From Methanolobus sp. (GTDB lineage Archaea; Halobacteriota; Methanosarcinia; Methanosarcinales; Methanosarcinaceae): a DNA stretch of 64,000 nucleotides. Below are positions 62,486 to 64,000 of this stretch, piece by piece. The stretch is from assembly GCA_030154025.1 (NCBI GenBank), contig JASKKT010000005.1, forward strand, positions 1 to 64,000, given 5' to 3'. Numbering within the stretch: position 1 is the first letter of the stretch; each line of letters begins with the position of its first letter. Made by a program: the position numbers and the translations under genes. Below the pieces are notes generated by a model. That model searched no databases. It was not told where the DNA came from and saw only the letters and a list, made by a program, of their open reading frames with translations.

Positions 62486-63541
62486 ATGGCAAAAGGACTG
62501 GATGTAGGAACAATGAACATAATCTGTGCAGAGAAGGGAAAAGGAGATTCCATTTCATTTGCACAGCAGAGGAACGCATTTTTGAAAATGGAAGCCGGCG
62601 ACCTGGCACAGAACATGCTGGACAGCGCCAAGATACTGTACACCCAGAAGGATGACACCATCAATGTCCTGGGCGAGGATGCTTTCAAGTTCTCGAACGT
62701 ATTCAACAAGCCCATAAGAAGGCCAATGAAGCAGGGCATCATCAGTCCTGAGGAGAAGGAATCCATCCCCATGATCAAGCTTATCATTGAAAGGGTGCTG
62801 GGCAAGCCTGAGAAAGAGAGCGAGATAGTATACATTTCAGTGCCTGCAAGCCCTGTTGACAGCAAGGTCAATGTCCTGTATCACAGTAAGACAGTTGAAG
62901 CCCTTGCAAAGAGAGCAGGTTACCAGACAAACCTTATAGACGAAGGACTGGCTGTAGTGTTCTCTGAACTCGGGGATTCCAATTTCACAGGTATCGGCAT
63001 AAGCGTAGGCGCAGGCATGACAAACATTACTGTGGCATACCTTGCAACACCAATCGTCTCCTTCAGCATTGCAAGAGGAGGGGACTGGATAGATGAACAG
63101 GTATCCAGCGCCACCGGAGTACCAAACGAGAGAGTAACCGCAATAAAGGAAACAGACTTCTCATTCAATTCAGAGTATGAGATCGGAAGCGTCCAGGGCG
63201 CCCTTGCACTTTACTATGATGCCCTGATAACTTACATCATTGCCAACCTGAAGAAGAAGCTCCTTGAGGTAGCACCCCCTGATGTCGAATTCCCGATAGC
63301 TATCGCCGGCGGCAGCAGCCGTGCAAAGGGATTCCTGGACGTATTCGAGAAGAGGATATCAGAAGCAAACCTTCCGATCAATGTCTCAAAGGTCAAGAAG
63401 AACAGATCTTCCACGGCTGATTCTAAGGACCCGATATATTCGATCGCAAGAGGAGGCCTGATCGCAGCCCTCACCAGAGAAGATGCAGAAGCTGTTCCTG
63501 CTACCCCAGAGGAAAAGACGAAAAAGGCAGTCACAGCTTAA
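62486..63541 (+). CDS. Actin-like ATPase-fold protein (MreB/ParM-like)
   Basis: Actin/Hsp70-fold protein of 351 residues. Phosphate 1 is GLDVGTMN (4-11), phosphate 2 is GIGISVGAGMTN (169-180) with Ser replacing the usual first Asp, the adenosine motif is IAIAGGSSRAKGF (271-283), and a connect-2-like SIARGGLIAAL is near 319. Helix LIDEGLAVVFSELG matches MreB-like proteins. No C-terminal membrane helix. It is coupled to the membrane gene upstream. A filament function is inferred from fold and pairing. Confidence 0.82.
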   Translation: MAKGLDVGTMNIICAEKGKGDSISFAQQRNAFLKMEAGDLAQNMLDSAKILYTQKDDTINVLGEDAFKFSNVFNKPIRRPMKQGIISPEEKESIPMIKLIIERVLGKPEKESEIVYISVPASPVDSKVNVLYHSKTVEALAKRAGYQTNLIDEGLAVVFSELGDSNFTGIGISVGAGMTNITVAYLATPIVSFSIARGGDWIDEQVSSATGVPNERVTAIKETDFSFNSEYEIGSVQGALALYYDALITYIIANLKKKLLEVAPPDVEFPIAIAGGSSRAKGFLDVFEKRISEANLPINVSKVKKNRSSTADSKDPIYSIARGGLIAALTREDAEAVPATPEEKTKKAVTA

Positions 63542-63613
63542 TTCCTCTTTTTCTTTTTCTTTATAATTACACTTTCCTTTTTGATATGCTGGCGTTCATG
63601 TCAGACCACCTGC

Positions 63614-63803
63614 TTAGTCTAATTCATTCAGTAAACATTCTATCAGATGTTTTGTCTCAGAAATACCTTCTTTTACACTGAGCCAGACTACTTCAAGGTT
63701 GACACCAAAATAAGCATGAATTAATTTGTCCCTTATACCTGCTAGATCCTTCCATGGCATTATAGATATCCTGCACATAGTCCCTTATGTCCCGAATCTT
63801 AAC
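63614..63803 (-). pseudogene. HepT (HEPN toxin) remnant with internal deletion
   Basis: Two pieces of a HepT-type protein remain. The N-terminal piece IRDIRDYVQDIYNAM and the C-terminal piece PWKDLAGIRDKLIHAYFGVNLEVVWLSVKEGISETKHLI lie in different frames and directly abut, so about half of the usual 110-residue protein is missing. The R-x4-H active motif (RDKLIH) survives. It lies downstream of an MntA-like gene, its normal partner. Confidence 0.7.
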
Positions 63804-63806
63804 ACC

Positions 63807-64000
63807 TCAGACAACTTCTACTTCATGCAGGATATATCTCCCTATACTGGGTTTAAGCGCACTTTTCATTACAAGATCCACCTTGATTCCCAAAGATTCT
63901 GAAAGGTGGTTTTCAAGATGAACGAAACTGAAAATAGTGGGATTTCTGCTGAATTCCACCAGCACATCAAGATCACTTTTCGGAGTATGCTCTCCGCGCA
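63807..64000 (-). CDS. MntA-type nucleotidyltransferase antitoxin, partial
   Basis: Runs off the right edge; the last 64 codons are present. They encode GEHTPKSDLDVLVEFS, the catalytic DxD region of the minimal nucleotidyltransferase family, followed by HLENHLSESLGIKVDLVMKSALKPSIGRYILHEV. MntA AMPylates and neutralises HepT. Here the partner HepT is degraded. Not in the ORF track because it has no start in the window. Confidence 0.78.
   Translation of the reverse strand, partial: RGEHTPKSDLDVLVEFSRNPTIFSFVHLENHLSESLGIKVDLVMKSALKPSIGRYILHEVEVV

Noticed and set aside
1-64000. CRISPR array or transposase gene
   Set aside because: I looked for regularly spaced repeats and for transposase-like motifs across the window and found none.

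Overview
This window reads as chromosomal DNA of a methanogenic archaeon, most likely a mesophilic member of the Methanosarcinales (Methanosarcina/Methanolobus-like). Archaeal information genes support this: RadA, aIF1/SUI1, a thermosome subunit, a Cdc48 AAA ATPase, NreA with a PCNA-binding tail, CTP-dependent riboflavin kinase and archaeal-type CoaD. They sit beside bacterial-type MutS and MutL, ECF biotin transport and anaerobic cobalamin genes, a mix known in Methanosarcinales. Many promoters show an archaeal TATA box about 25-30 bases before the start codon, and genes are tightly packed with 4-base overlaps. The genus is inference; there is no rRNA gene in the window.

Layout. 0-4.9 kb: phosphate permease, then iscS-iscU-HTH-nreA and aIF1 on the minus strand. 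4.9-14.7 kb: housekeeping (DUF192, purL, DUF378, TRAM, cdc48, PRC barrel, phosphoglycolate phosphatase, radA, coaD, endonuclease IV-like). 14.7-20.9 kb: NicO-type Ni/Co transporter, cbiMN and cbiQO transporter, cbiE and cbiD. 20.9-26.9 kb: mutL and mutS flanking an MFS exporter. 27-31.6 kb: metal/metalloid stress cluster (ACR3, universal stress protein, SO_0444-like permease, phosphoesterase, thioredoxin-like protein, frameshifted DGC zinc-binding protein). 31.6-35.8 kb: a 1408-residue alpha-2-macroglobulin lipoprotein with an intact thioester motif. 36-38.8 kb: DUF2178 plus HTH, a ModE-like regulator, and a second permease with its ArsR regulator. 38.9-41.9 kb: a complete biotin ECF transporter (bioY, two ATPases, T component). 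42.2-43.9 kb: thermosome.

44-50.7 kb is an accessory zone: small orphan genes, gene fragments, an HEPN-like protein, a RelE toxin-antitoxin pair, and an AT-rich block of radical SAM protein, TcmP partner and DUF2971, ending at tRNA-Arg. This block is the best candidate for a poorly described system. 50.9-59.6 kb returns to core genes (YchF-like GTPase, a catalytically altered cis-prenyltransferase homologue, RimI, an AAA ATPase, MBL hydrolase, ABC exporter, fasciclin protein). 59.8-63.5 kb holds tRNA-Pro with a duplicated 3' end, ribB and the riboflavin kinase/regulator, then a membrane protein paired with an actin-like protein. The right edge has a decayed MntA-HepT toxin-antitoxin pair.

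Several operator-like palindromes lie exactly where archaeal repressors act: before the riboflavin kinase, bioY, both SO_0444-like permeases, the RelE pair and the DUF2178-HTH operon. Three genes carry a single frameshift, which may be real decay or assembly error.
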